From CBDAPE01 sp965198325 (GTDB taxonomy: Bacteria > Pseudomonadota > Alphaproteobacteria > UBA828 > JAPUJA01), in NCBI GenBank assembly GCA_965198325.1, contig CBDAPE010000019.1, positions 310,001-374,000 on the forward strand: a DNA stretch of 64,000 bases, given 5' to 3'. Positions within the stretch are counted from its first letter, which is position 1. Every line of letters begins with the position of its first letter. Under the pieces are notes generated by a model. It was not told the DNA's origin, made no database searches, and saw only the letters and a list, made by a program, of their open reading frames with translations. Shown piece after piece: positions 25,936 to 35,024 of the stretch. The position numbers and the translations under genes were made by a program.

Positions 25936-26096
25936 GGCGTTCCACAGGGCTCGCAAGATGAGCGTCGAAGTGTAGCCCATCGAACGCGCGCCGCCCATAG
26001 GGCCGGGGTTGGCACCGGGCGAGCGGGCCCAATCAAGGCACGCCGGCGGGCACCTGGTGCATTGCCAGCCACAGGCCCGCCCGCTAGCGTGACGCG

Positions 26097-26813
26097 ATGA
26101 AGTTTCCCGAACCGCTCCTCCGGGCGAGCTTGGTTGCGCGCTACAAGCGTTTCTTGAGCGACCACCGCCTCCAATCGGGTGAAATCGTGACGGCGCACTG
26201 CCCCAACCCCGGGGCCATGACCGGACTCGACGAGACCGGCGGCCAAACCTGGCTCGCCCCGGTGGCCAGCCCGACCGCAAAGCTGCCGTTTCGCTGGGAA
26301 CTCCTCCACGTCGGCAAGGGCCTCGTGGGCATCAACACGAATCTCGCCAACCCGATTGCCGCCGAAGCCGTCGCGGCCGCACGCATCCCGGCGCTTGCCG
26401 GCTACGACTCGCTCCGCCGCGAGATCCCCTACGGCAAGAATTCGCGGATCGACCTGCTGCTCGAGAGCGCCGGCCGGCCGCCCTGCTATGTTGAGATCAA
26501 GAACGTTCATCTGAAGCGCCGCACCAATGCCGAATTCCCCGACGCCCCGACCAAGCGCGGCGCCAAGCACATGGCCGAGCTGGCGGCCATGGCTGAAAGC
26601 GGCGCCCGCGCTGTTGTTCTCTACGTCATCCAGCGCGAGGACTGCGAGGCGTTTTCGGTCGCGGACGACATCGATCCGGTCTACGCCGCCGCATTCGACG
26701 ACGCCCGGCGGCGCGGCGTTGAAGCGCTCTGCTATTGCTGTACACTGACGATCGGCGCGGTCGAGCTGTCTCGCGCGATTCCCATCGTCGATGCGGACGG
26801 AACCAGCGGTTGA
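26097..26813 (+). CDS. sfsA: sugar fermentation stimulation protein homologue SfsA
   Basis: The 238-residue protein matches SfsA over its length: LVARYKRFLSDHRL at the N terminus, VTAHCPNPGAMTGL, the nuclease-like FEI-type region seen here as CYVEIKNVHLKR, then FPDAPTKRGAKHMAEL. SfsA is a nucleic-acid-binding protein with a PD-(D/E)xK-like core, and its cellular role is still poorly defined. It is followed three bases later by map, so the two are likely co-transcribed. This sfsA-map-radC order is seen in other alphaproteobacteria. Confidence 0.92.
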   Translation: MKFPEPLLRASLVARYKRFLSDHRLQSGEIVTAHCPNPGAMTGLDETGGQTWLAPVASPTAKLPFRWELLHVGKGLVGINTNLANPIAAEAVAAARIPALAGYDSLRREIPYGKNSRIDLLLESAGRPPCYVEIKNVHLKRRTNAEFPDAPTKRGAKHMAELAAMAESGARAVVLYVIQREDCEAFSVADDIDPVYAAAFDDARRRGVEALCYCCTLTIGAVELSRAIPIVDADGTSG

Positions 26814-26816
26814 GCC

Positions 26817-27644
26817 ATGCAGAATCTCGATAACGTCGAGTTGCTCGATGACACGGGACGCACCATCAAGATTCACGGTGCGGAGGACGTCGAGGGCATG
26901 CGGCGCGCCGGTCGTTTGGCGGCGGAAATCCTCGATTTCATCACGCCCCACGTCCGCCCGGGCGTTTCTACGGGCGAACTCGACGAGCTGTGCCACAATC
27001 TCACCATAGAGCGCGGCGCGATCCCGGCGCCGCTCAACTATCGCGGCTATCCGAAGTCGATCTGCACCTCGATCAACCACGTCGTTTGCCACGGCATTCC
27101 CGATCCGGAAAAACTGCTCGAAGAAGGCGACATCATGAATATCGATGTCACGCCGATCGTCGACGGCTGGCATGGCGATACGAGCCGTATGTTTTTCGTC
27201 GGCGACAAGATCCCGCTGAAGGCCCGCAGGCTGTGCGACGTAACCTATGAAGCCATGATGCGCGGCATCGAACAGGTTCGCTCGGGCGCGACGGTCGGCG
27301 ACATCGGCCATGCGATCCAGAGTTTTGCCGAAGCCAACCGCTGTTCCGTGGTCCGGGATTTTTGCGGTCACGGCCTGGGCAAGGTGTTTCACGACGCGCC
27401 CAACATCCTTCATTTCGGACGACCCGCGACCGGCGAGATCCTGCGCGAAGGCATGTTTTTTACGATCGAGCCGATGATCAATCTCGGCCGCTTCGATGTG
27501 AAAATTCTCAACGACGGCTGGACCGCAGTGACCAAGGACCGTATGCTTTCCGCGCAGTTCGAACACAGCATCGGTGTTACCGCGGACGGCTACGAGATCT
27601 TCACGGCGTCGCCCACAGGCTACACCCACCCGCCATACGGCTAG
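26817..27644 (+). CDS. map: type I methionine aminopeptidase
   Basis: The 275-residue enzyme has all five metal ligands in context: DVTPIVDGWHGDTSRMF with two Asp residues, CGHGLGKVFHDAP with His, FTIEPMI with Glu, and the C-terminal Glu in AQFEHSIGVT. The substrate His is in INHVVCHGIP. It removes the initiator Met from new proteins in the cytoplasm. The N terminus has about 20 extra residues before the EDVEGMRRAGRLAAE start of the core fold. It sits between sfsA and radC in one direction. Confidence 0.96.
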   Translation: MQNLDNVELLDDTGRTIKIHGAEDVEGMRRAGRLAAEILDFITPHVRPGVSTGELDELCHNLTIERGAIPAPLNYRGYPKSICTSINHVVCHGIPDPEKLLEEGDIMNIDVTPIVDGWHGDTSRMFFVGDKIPLKARRLCDVTYEAMMRGIEQVRSGATVGDIGHAIQSFAEANRCSVVRDFCGHGLGKVFHDAPNILHFGRPATGEILREGMFFTIEPMINLGRFDVKILNDGWTAVTKDRMLSAQFEHSIGVTADGYEIFTASPTGYTHPPYG

Positions 27645-27651
27645 CTCGCCC

Positions 27652-28332
27652 GTGAGCGACAAACCCCACTATACCGGCCATCGGCAGCGTCTTCGGGACC
27701 GCTTCATGGCGGCCGGCGGTGGCGCGCTGCCCGATCACGAGCTGCTCGAACTGCTCCTCTTCCTCGCCCAGCCCCGGTCCGACATGAAGCCCGTCGCCAA
27801 GGCGCTCCTGAAGCGCTTCGGCGATTACGCCGCGGTGATCAGCACCGAGCCGAAGCTGCTGCGCGAAGTCGACGGCGTGGGTGATGCCGCCATCAGTGCT
27901 CTCAAGCTCGCCCAGGCCAGCGCCGAGCGCCTGCTCCGCGATCAGGCGATGGGCAAACACGTTATCGGCTCCTGGGATTCGCTGCTCGCCTATTGCCAGG
28001 CCAGCATGGCGCACGAGAAGACCGAGCAGTTTCGCATTCTGTTTTTGAACCACAAGAACACCCTGATCGCGGACGAAGTTCAGCAACGCGGCACGGTCAA
28101 CCATACGCCGCTCTACCCCCGGGAAGTAATCAAGCGGGCGCTCGATCTGGGCGCTTCGGCGATCATCATGGTTCACAACCATCCGAGTGGCGATCCCACC
28201 CCGTCGACGGCCAACGTCGAGATGACCAAAGAAGTCGTCGAGGCGGGCCGCAAACTGGGTATCGGCGTTCACGACCACCTGATTATTGGCCGTGGTGCGC
28301 CTGCCTCTTTCAAGTCCCTGGGCTTGCTTTAG
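27652..28332 (+). CDS. radC: RadC family JAB-domain protein
   Basis: Starting from GTG 27652, the product is 226 residues. It has helix-hairpin-helix sequence at the N terminus (LLREVDGVGDAAISALKLA) and the JAB metalloprotease-type motif MVHNHPSGDPTPSTAN with His-x-His and Asp. The start is seven bases after the map stop. RadC proteins were once linked to DNA repair, but that role is disputed and their true function is unsettled. The upstream open frame to 27574 overlaps map and is not family-like. Confidence 0.92.
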   Translation: MSDKPHYTGHRQRLRDRFMAAGGGALPDHELLELLLFLAQPRSDMKPVAKALLKRFGDYAAVISTEPKLLREVDGVGDAAISALKLAQASAERLLRDQAMGKHVIGSWDSLLAYCQASMAHEKTEQFRILFLNHKNTLIADEVQQRGTVNHTPLYPREVIKRALDLGASAIIMVHNHPSGDPTPSTANVEMTKEVVEAGRKLGIGVHDHLIIGRGAPASFKSLGLL

Positions 28333-28384
28333 CCGGCCCCTGCGTTAGCCTTTGAGACGTGATTCAGACGAAGGGAGATACCCG

Positions 28385-28774
28385 ATGAGCAAAACCGCCA
28401 TGGACCTCGTCGCCGACGCGAACGAGGCAATCGAGACCATCGACGTCGACGACGCCCGCAAGATCCACGGCAACGCCGACGTCATCTTCGTCGACGTGCG
28501 CGAGCCGCCCGAATTGACCCGCACGGGCACGGTTCCCGGCGCACTTGTCACACCCCGGGGCATGCTCGAATTCGCGATCGATCCGTCTCTGCCGACCCAC
28601 AACGAAGGCTTTTCGGCCGACAAGCTGTTCGTGTTCTTTTGCGGGAGCGGTGGGCGCTCGGCCCTGGCGGCCAAGACTGCCCAGGATATGGGATTGGAAA
28701 AGGTCTGCAGCATGGCCGGCGGCATCCGCGCCTGGATCGAATCCGGCGGCGAGTTGGAGACCCAGGGCGACTGA
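28385..28774 (+). CDS. rhodanese-domain protein
   Basis: The 129-residue single-domain rhodanese has DVIFVDVREPPELTRTG and the active-site loop CGSGGRSA, with Cys as the sulfur carrier. It ends with MAGGIRAWIESGG, the typical C-terminal motif. ATG 28385 follows a GAAGGGAG site. Rhodaneses transfer sulfane sulfur and some can carry selenium. The gene converges tail-to-tail on tRNA-Sec with only seven bases between them, so a link to selenium handling is possible but unproven. Confidence 0.9.
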   Translation: MSKTAMDLVADANEAIETIDVDDARKIHGNADVIFVDVREPPELTRTGTVPGALVTPRGMLEFAIDPSLPTHNEGFSADKLFVFFCGSGGRSALAAKTAQDMGLEKVCSMAGGIRAWIESGGELETQGD

Positions 28775-28781
28775 GCGCCCC

Positions 28782-28878
28782 TGGCGGAAGAGAGTGGGAG
28801 TCGAACCCACCCGGGACGCGAGCCGCGCCCCACACCGGGTTTGAAGTCCGGGCGCCCCACCGGGGACGAGCCTCTTCC
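28782..28878 (-). tRNA. selC: selenocysteine tRNA (anticodon UCA)
   Basis: On the reverse strand the gene starts GGAAGAGG at 28878 and ends with CTCTTCCG and CCA. The acceptor arm can form eight pairs including a G-U, longer than in normal tRNAs. The anticodon loop CTTCAAA gives UCA. The variable arm is very long (about 25 bases between anticodon and T arms), and the T loop is GGTTCGACTCC. These are the marks of bacterial tRNA-Sec. It lies 31 bases after the selB stop, in the same direction. Confidence 0.95.
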
Positions 28879-28909
28879 GATTGCAATTTTAGAATTAACC
28901 TCCCGGCAA

Positions 28910-30838
28910 TCAAGCGACGGGGCGGCCGGGCCGGTCAGAGCCTCGATTTCGCAGCCGCCGCACCGTATCGAGACGCTCGGTCAAACCGGTACGGTCGAAA
29001 TACTCCAGCACTTCGATCGCGAGATTTCGACCGATCCCCGCCCGGTCGCGATAGGCGGCGACGGTGAAGCGGCGATCCGGGGAGTCCATTGCGAGCGCTT
29101 CGGCGGCCGCCGCCAGATCGCGCACATGGTCCACTGAAAGAAACCGGTTTTCGGAGACTCGCGCGACCAGACCCAGGCTCTCCGCGCGTTGCAGGAACCG
29201 CCGGAGGGCCGCAGTCTCGAGGTCGAGGCTTTCGGCCAGTTCGTGGACCACCGGCGCCGCGGCGCTCGATGCAAGTTGCGGTCGGACGCGCCGCCACAGC
29301 GCCTGGTCCGGCCCAGGCAACGTCGGCTTGAAATCGGCCAGGGCGAGCCGGGCACCCATCCGCCGGATTTTGCCCGTTTCCGCCAAGGCGTCGACGACGC
29401 CCTCGATCAGGGGAATCGGCACACGCCGCTCGAGCCTGCGCCGCAAGCGGTCGACCTCGATGCCGGTTCGTTCCGGCTGTTCCTCGTGGCCACGCCCCAG
29501 CGCAGCGAGGATGGCTACCTTCAGGGCACGGCCGTGAGCAGGCGACAGGCCGTAGCGAGACGCCGCCCGATCGACGTGCACCATATCGGCCGCCCGCCAC
29601 AGCGCCGCGGCGGCGGCTACCGTCAGGTTGCGCGCGCAGGCGAACCGGTTGAGATCGACCCCGTCCGGTGTCGCGACGAGCAGCGCGGCGAGAGCATCGG
29701 GGGCGCTATCGGCCGCCATGCCGGAAAGTGCCGCGAGACGGGCGTGTTTGGCCCGCCCGCGCGCGGGCGCGAACGGGTCGATGACCCGGCCGCCGCCGAC
29801 GGTGTGCCGGGAGGTGCCGTCCCTGAGCACGAAGCGGTCGCCGAACAGTGCACCGATGGGGCGGTCAAGGACGAGTTGGGCGAGCCCCGTCTCTCCGGGC
29901 TCGATCGACTCGCGATCCAGCGGATGAACCCGGGCGGTCACGTGGGCCGCGCCGAGGTAGAGATGCACGAGCGTTCTCGACCGGAGCACCCGGCGTTCTC
30001 CACCCAGCACCCGGATACATCCGTCGAGGCGCGGCGTCGGCGCGTGAGCGGGTTCGGCCACCAACCAGTCGCCACGGCCAATGTCCGTCCGGCTCAAGCC
30101 GCGCCCCGCAATATTCAGCGCACAGCGCTCGCCGGCTCTCGCCTCGGCCGCCTCCCGGTTGTTGGCGTGAATCCCCCGCACACGAACCGCAGCGCCCATC
30201 GGTGAAAGAACCAGGCTATCGCCAATCTGCGCCGTTCCCGACCAGACTGCGCCGGTTACGACCAGCCCTGCGCCATCCAGCGTGAAGCAGCGATCGATCG
30301 CGAGGCGAAAATTGCCGCAGGGCGCTCTTGGCGCCAGCGCCGCCGCCTCGCGCTCCAGCCACGCCCGAAGGGCCGCGATGCCTTCGCCCTGCGGGCTCGC
30401 GACGGGAAACACGGGCGCGCCGGCCAGCGGGCCCTCCCCCAGCAACGCAACCAGGGCGCCCATCACCTTGACCCGCCTCGTCTCATCGATGCGGTCGATC
30501 TTGGTGAGTGCGACCGCTCCGCCCTCGATCCCGAGCAGCTCGAGAATCGCCAGATGCTCCGCTGTCTGCGGCATCGGCCCCTCGTCGGCGGCAATCACGA
30601 GCAGCGCCCGGTCGATTGCTCCGACCCCGGCCAGCATGGTGGCTATGAAGCGCTCGTGACCCGGCACGTCGACGAACCCCAGCATGTCCCCGCCCGCCGT
30701 CGGCTGGTAGGCAAAGCCCAGGTCGATCGACAGGCCCCGGCGCTTCTCCTCCGCCAGACGGTCCGTCTCGATCCCGGTCAGCGCGCGGACGAGCGCGGTC
30801 TTGCCGTGATCCACGTGCCCTGCCGTCGCGCCGATCAT
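28910..30838 (-). CDS. selB: selenocysteine-specific elongation factor SelB
   Basis: The 642-residue protein has GTPase motifs GHVDHGKT, DVPGHE and TKID, an EF-Tu-like middle with QLVLDRPIGALFGDRFVLRD, and C-terminal winged-helix repeats (for example RFTVAAYRDRAGIGRNLAIE with EYFDRTGLTERL). SelB brings Sec-tRNA to the ribosome and binds the SECIS hairpin through the winged-helix part. The start overlaps the end of selA (ATG at 30838, selA stop at 30835-30837), so the two are coupled. The frame is intact even though selA is not. Confidence 0.96.
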   Translation of the reverse strand: MIGATAGHVDHGKTALVRALTGIETDRLAEEKRRGLSIDLGFAYQPTAGGDMLGFVDVPGHERFIATMLAGVGAIDRALLVIAADEGPMPQTAEHLAILELLGIEGGAVALTKIDRIDETRRVKVMGALVALLGEGPLAGAPVFPVASPQGEGIAALRAWLEREAAALAPRAPCGNFRLAIDRCFTLDGAGLVVTGAVWSGTAQIGDSLVLSPMGAAVRVRGIHANNREAAEARAGERCALNIAGRGLSRTDIGRGDWLVAEPAHAPTPRLDGCIRVLGGERRVLRSRTLVHLYLGAAHVTARVHPLDRESIEPGETGLAQLVLDRPIGALFGDRFVLRDGTSRHTVGGGRVIDPFAPARGRAKHARLAALSGMAADSAPDALAALLVATPDGVDLNRFACARNLTVAAAAALWRAADMVHVDRAASRYGLSPAHGRALKVAILAALGRGHEEQPERTGIEVDRLRRRLERRVPIPLIEGVVDALAETGKIRRMGARLALADFKPTLPGPDQALWRRVRPQLASSAAAPVVHELAESLDLETAALRRFLQRAESLGLVARVSENRFLSVDHVRDLAAAAEALAMDSPDRRFTVAAYRDRAGIGRNLAIEVLEYFDRTGLTERLDTVRRLRNRGSDRPGRPVA

Positions 30839-32252
30839 CGTGAGCCTGCGGGCTGCTCCAGGGCATCGAGCTGGCCGGCCAGCGCGTCCTCGTCGTCGAG
30901 GCCCCTGAGGTCGAACCGAAGGGCGCCGTCCTCGATCCGCCCGATCACCGGAACCGGCAAGGCGCGGAAGGCCGCCGCCAGCCGCTCGAGCGCCTTGCCG
31001 CTCCCCCGCCTGCCGGTGTTCGGGCTCAGCGCGAGCGCCACGCTTTCCAACCGGCTCGCGGGCTGGGCGCCGCTGCCCACTTGGCAGTCGGTTGCGATGA
31101 TCTCGACCGCCACCCCCTCGAGCCTGGCGGCGAGCAGGGGCCCCAGGCGGCGAGCTACGGCCTCGATCTCGGACAACGGCCGGGTCATCTGGCGCAAGGC
31201 CGGCAGGCGCGCGGCCAGCCGGTCCGGATCGTCGTATAGCCGCAGCACGGCGTCGAGCGCGGCGAGGCTCAGCTTGTCCAGCCTGAGTGCCCGCTTCATG
31301 GGATTGCGGCGGAGTCTGGCGATCAGGTCCCCGCGCCCTACGATCAATCCTGCCTGGGGGCCGCCCAGCAGCTTGTCGCCGGAAAAGCTCACCAGATCGG
31401 CGCCGTGGGAAACCGCCTCGCCCGCCGTGGGTTCATGGGGCAGGCCGTAGCGCGCGAGGTCCACGAACGCGCCGCTGCCGAGATCCACGATCAGCAGCAG
31501 CCCGTGATCGTGCGCCAGTGCTGCGAGCGACCCTTCGGGCACGGCTGCGGTAAAGCCCCGCATCTGGAAATTGCTGAGGTGAACCCGCAGGATCAAGGCC
31601 GTGCGCGGCCCGATCGCATCGGCATAACCGGAACCATGCGTGCGGTTGGTGGTGCCACCTCGATAAGCCGGCAGCCCGCGCGCGCCATGATGTCGGGAAG
31701 GCGGAACGAGCCGCCGATCTCGATCAGTTCGCCCCGCGAAACGATGACCTCCTTGCCCTTCGCAAGGCTGTTGAGCGCGAGCAGCAGGGCTGCTGCGTTG
31801 TTGTTCACCGCGGTCGCGGCCTCGGCCCCGGAAAACCGGCAAAGCCGCTCCTCGATATGGTCCTCGCGCTCTCCCCGCCGTCCTTTGGCGAGATCGTATT
31901 CGAGCGTCGAAGGGCCACGCGCCACCGCCGCGATTGCCGCGATCGCCTCTTCGGGCAGGCTCGCGCGGCCCAGATTAGTATGGATCAGCGTGCCCGTCAG
32001 GTTGAGCACGGGCCGCAGACTCGGCTGGCCGCGCGCGGCAAGGCAGGCGCCGACCCGTTCCCCGATCGCGCCTTCGCTGGCCTCGGGTGGATCGGCGGCC
32101 GCGTCCGCCGCCACCGTATCCCGCCAGTCGGACAGCACCGCGCGCACCGCCATGGTCGTGGCGTCGCGGCCGTGCGCCTCGATCAGCGCCTGGACGACCG
32201 GAAACCGCAGCACCCGGTCGACCGAGGGTATCGCTCGGTGCAATGAACTCAT
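30835..32252 (-). pseudogene. selA: selenocysteine synthase SelA with a one-base frameshift
   Basis: The ATG at 32252 opens MSSLHRAIPSVDRVL and reads through NLTGTLIHTNLGRASL and ATAVNNNAAALLLALN to RLIEV near 31656. There the frame changes: one G seems missing from an expected GTG-GGC-ACC. The next frame carries the family sequence TTNRTHGSGYADAIGP and the PLP Lys in DLVSFSGDKLLGGPQAG, and runs to 30835. Joined, it would be about 472 residues, the normal SelA length. SelA converts Ser-tRNA-Sec to Sec-tRNA-Sec using selenophosphate. If the shift is real, selenocysteine cannot be made from this copy. A missed base in a G run is the alternative. Confidence 0.9.
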
Positions 32253-32536
32253 GACGCCTGCCGCCTTACCCCACTCCCGCGTGAACCAATGAAGCTAGCG
32301 CAAAATCCGATACTGTGGAAACAACCCGAACCTGCAAACCCGCGCCGGCCGCGGGCGCGACCAATGGTTATGGCCCGCGGGCAACCGCAGGGTGGGGCCA
32401 GCTCCGGGCGTGTGTCATGATCTTCGTTCAGCACCAGCGTGCGAACGGGGCGCAAGGGATATAGGAATTTGTCCCTGCCCTCGCTCGCTCACGGAGGGGC
32501 CGGGCGCCCATTCGAGAACCAGGGGGAGACGCTGCG

Positions 32537-33526
32537 ATGTCAAAGGCACAGGTGATCCACGAACTCGGCCCGCCCGAGGCCATGCGGTGGGAAGAGTGGG
32601 CGGTACCCGATCCGGCGACCGGCGAAGTCCGCTTGAGGCACACGGCGGTGGGCGTGAACTTCGCCGACACCTACCACCGGGGGGGCGTCTCCCATCCGGT
32701 GCGGGTGCCGGCCTGCCCGGTGGTGGTCGGGTTTGAAGGGGTCGGGGTCGTCGAGGGCGTCGGCGACGGTGTGAGCTAATTCAAGCCCGGCGATCGCGTT
32801 GCCTATGGCATCCCGCCGCTGGGCAGCTATTCCGAGGTGCGGAACTATCCCGCCGACAAGCTTCTCCATCTGCCCGACGGCCTTGATGAACGGGTTGTGG
32901 CCGCGCTCCTCATGAAGGGGATGACGGCCCATTACCTGTTACACCGGACCTACAAGGTGCAGCCCGGCGATACCATCCTGGTGCACGCCGCGGCGGGCGG
33001 CATGGGACTCATCCTGTGTCAATGGGCCAAGGCGCTCGGCGCCACGATCGTCGGCACGGTCAGCACCGAGGAAAAGGCCGAGGTCGCCCGCGCAGCGGGA
33101 TGCGACTATCCGGTCGTGCGCTCCAGGGAGGATTTTGTCGCCAAGGTTCGTGAAGTCACCAACGGTGAAGGAGCGGCCGTCGTCTATGAGGCGATTGGCA
33201 AGGACACCCTGCAACAATCGCTCGACAGCCTGCGGCTGATGGGCGTCTGTGCGGCCTATGGCCATGTCTCGGGCCCGCCCGATCCGGTCGACGTGATCCA
33301 GGACCTGGGTCGCCACGGCTCACTCTACATTACCCGGCCCGCGATCACGCACTACGTGGCCAAGCGGTCCGACCTTGAATGGACGGCCCGGGATCTCTTC
33401 AAGGCCATGGACGATGGAATTCTGGACGCGAACATCAATTACGAGTACCCGCTAAAGGACGCCGTCAAAGCCCATCAGGCACTCGAAAGCGGCACGACAC
33501 TCGGCGCGACGGTTCTCATCCCCTGA
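32537..33526 (+). pseudogene. NADPH:quinone oxidoreductase with an in-frame TAA
   Basis: From ATG 32537, residues 1-80 form the GroES-like part of a zinc-free quinone oxidoreductase (VGVNFADTYHRGG, VVVGFEGVGVVEGVGDG). A TAA at 32777-32779 follows GVS, and the same frame then gives FKPGDRVAYG and the whole Rossmann domain (VHAAAGGMGLILCQWAKALGA) to 33526. The family normally has an acidic residue before FKPGDRV, so a GAA to TAA change is the simplest cause. The full protein would be 329 residues. An internal start near 32837 would not give an active enzyme. ATG 32537 follows a CAGGGGGAG site. Confidence 0.85.
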
Positions 33527-33635
33527 CACGGCGCCAAGCCGTCGCGGCGCTCCACAAGACTCTCGAGAAGCAAGCCTGAGCCGCCTGGAGCCGGACGGCA
33601 CGGCAAGGTTCCGGGTCGGCTCCAGGCGGGGTGGG

Positions 33636-34124
33636 TTACGCCAGCGCGCGAACGGCCATGACGAGCGATGCGGCCGCCGCCAGCGGCACGACTGTTCGAA
33701 CGTGATTCCACGCTGTCCAGGCAGACAGGTAGCGGGTCCACAGTTCGGCCCCCGCCCCGTTGCCCGGTTTCACCGCGGCCAGCTCATTGTTGAGCGGAAC
33801 GTTGAAGACGATGGTCACCAGGATACAACCGATCAGGTAAAGCAGGCCGCCTGCGACCAGATAGATCGACCCGTGCGCTTCCCAGTTGAGGAGTCCCAGC
33901 ACGCAAAGCGCGATCGAGCCCAGCGCGGTCCCGAAAAAGGCGCCGAAGAACCAGGGGTTGATGACGACCACGTTGATCGACTGCATGGCCGCGATTCCCT
34001 GTTCGGGTGGCAGGCGGCCGAGAGCGGCCATGACGAAGGTCGAGAAGGCGAAGAAGACACCGGCGACCAGGGCGGCGCCCAACGCCGTCAAGACGGCGAT
34101 TGTGCTGATCAGGATGGTGTCCAT
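33636..34124 (-). CDS. DUF1772 membrane protein
   Basis: The 162-residue protein has four likely membrane helices (LISTIAVLTALGAALVAGVF, FGTALGSIALCVLGLL, IYLVAGGLLYLIGCILV, and VVPLAAAASLVMAVRAL) and the DUF1772 feature VFNVPLNNELAAV. The family includes anthrone oxygenase-like proteins, but bacterial members have no established role. It overlaps the end of the NmrA-type gene by one base and is likely translated with it. Both are transcribed away from a TetR regulator. Confidence 0.82.
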   Translation of the reverse strand: MDTILISTIAVLTALGAALVAGVFFAFSTFVMAALGRLPPEQGIAAMQSINVVVINPWFFGAFFGTALGSIALCVLGLLNWEAHGSIYLVAGGLLYLIGCILVTIVFNVPLNNELAAVKPGNGAGAELWTRYLSAWTAWNHVRTVVPLAAAASLVMAVRALA

Positions 34125-34963
34125 TACCCGATCCCCCAGACGCCGGTTGCAGCCGCATCCCGGCCATAGTCGGCGAAGTCCCTCGGCGGACGACCGAGAG
34201 CGCGATCTACGCCGTCCGCAACGAACTCGTTGCGACCGTCGAGCACGGTCGTGAAGAGATACATCACAAGCGAAGCGACGTTGGGCGGAACCTCGTGCGC
34301 TTCGAGCAGCGACGCGTAATCGTCCGCGGAAATTTCCTGGTAGCGGATCGTCCTGCCGCTTGCCCCGGCGATCTCGCCGACCGCATCGGCGAACGTCAGC
34401 AGGCGGGGTCCGGTCACCTCGTAGAGCTGACCGATGTGTGACGCATCCGTCAGCGCCGCCACCACGACATCCGCGATGTCGTCCGCATCGATGAGCGGCT
34501 CTTTCGTTCCGCCCGCCGGCAAGGCGACCTCACCGGCAAGCACGGCGTCGAGAAGAAAGCTTTCGCTGAAATTCTGCGCGAACCAACTCGCCCGCACGAT
34601 TGTCCAGTCGGCACCGCTATCCTGCAGCGCCCGCTGAGCGCGCTGCGCTTCCTCTTCGCCGCGCCCCGAGAGCAGCACGATACGCCCGACCCCGGCCGCG
34701 AGCGCCGTCTCGGTAAACGACCGGACGGCGTCGACCGCGCCCGGCACCGCCAGATCGGGATAATAGGCGATGTAGACCGCGCCCACGCCGTCCAGCGCGG
34801 ACGCCCAGGTCGCTTTATCGTTCCAGTCGAAGCGCGGCTCGCCCTTACGCGATCCGATCCGCACCGCAAACCCGTGATCCCATAATTTCTGCGCCACGCG
34901 GCTGCCGGTTTTGCCCGTGCCGCCAAGAACCAGGATCGGCTTCGTCTTTTGCATGTCGGTCAT
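34124..34963 (-). CDS. NmrA-like NAD(P)-binding protein
   Basis: The 279-residue protein starts with the dinucleotide-binding loop LVLGGTGKTGSRVAQ and follows the NmrA/atypical short-chain dehydrogenase pattern, with IVLLSGRGEEE and DWTIVRASWFAQNFSE. It lacks a clear Tyr-x3-Lys pair in the usual spot, as is common in this group. ATG 34963 is preceded by TTTGGAGGCGACG. It begins the divergent unit facing the TetR gene and is followed by the DUF1772 gene. The role may be sensing redox state or reducing an electrophile, but that is inference. Confidence 0.82.
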   Translation of the reverse strand: MTDMQKTKPILVLGGTGKTGSRVAQKLWDHGFAVRIGSRKGEPRFDWNDKATWASALDGVGAVYIAYYPDLAVPGAVDAVRSFTETALAAGVGRIVLLSGRGEEEAQRAQRALQDSGADWTIVRASWFAQNFSESFLLDAVLAGEVALPAGGTKEPLIDADDIADVVVAALTDASHIGQLYEVTGPRLLTFADAVGEIAGASGRTIRYQEISADDYASLLEAHEVPPNVASLVMYLFTTVLDGRNEFVADGVDRALGRPPRDFADYGRDAAATGVWGIG

Positions 34964-35007
34964 CGTCGCCTCCAAAGATGATAGGTTTCGTTTCCAATTC
35001 ATTGTCA

Positions 35008-35024
35008 CTTGACACTATGTCAAG
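35008..35024. promoter_or_regulatory. palindromic operator overlapping the TetR start codon
   Basis: CTTGACA-CTA-TGTCAAG is a perfect seven-base inverted repeat with a three-base spacer. It lies between divergent genes, and its 3' half overlaps the ATG (35017-35019) of the TetR gene. It also contains TTGACA on each strand, which could act as a -35 box. The likely ligand is the TetR protein itself, repressing both directions. Confidence 0.65.

Noticed and set aside
25896..27662. Long reverse-strand open frame opposite sfsA and map
   Set aside because: It is antisense to two well-supported genes, has no family features, and arises from the high GC content, which removes stop codons on the other strand.
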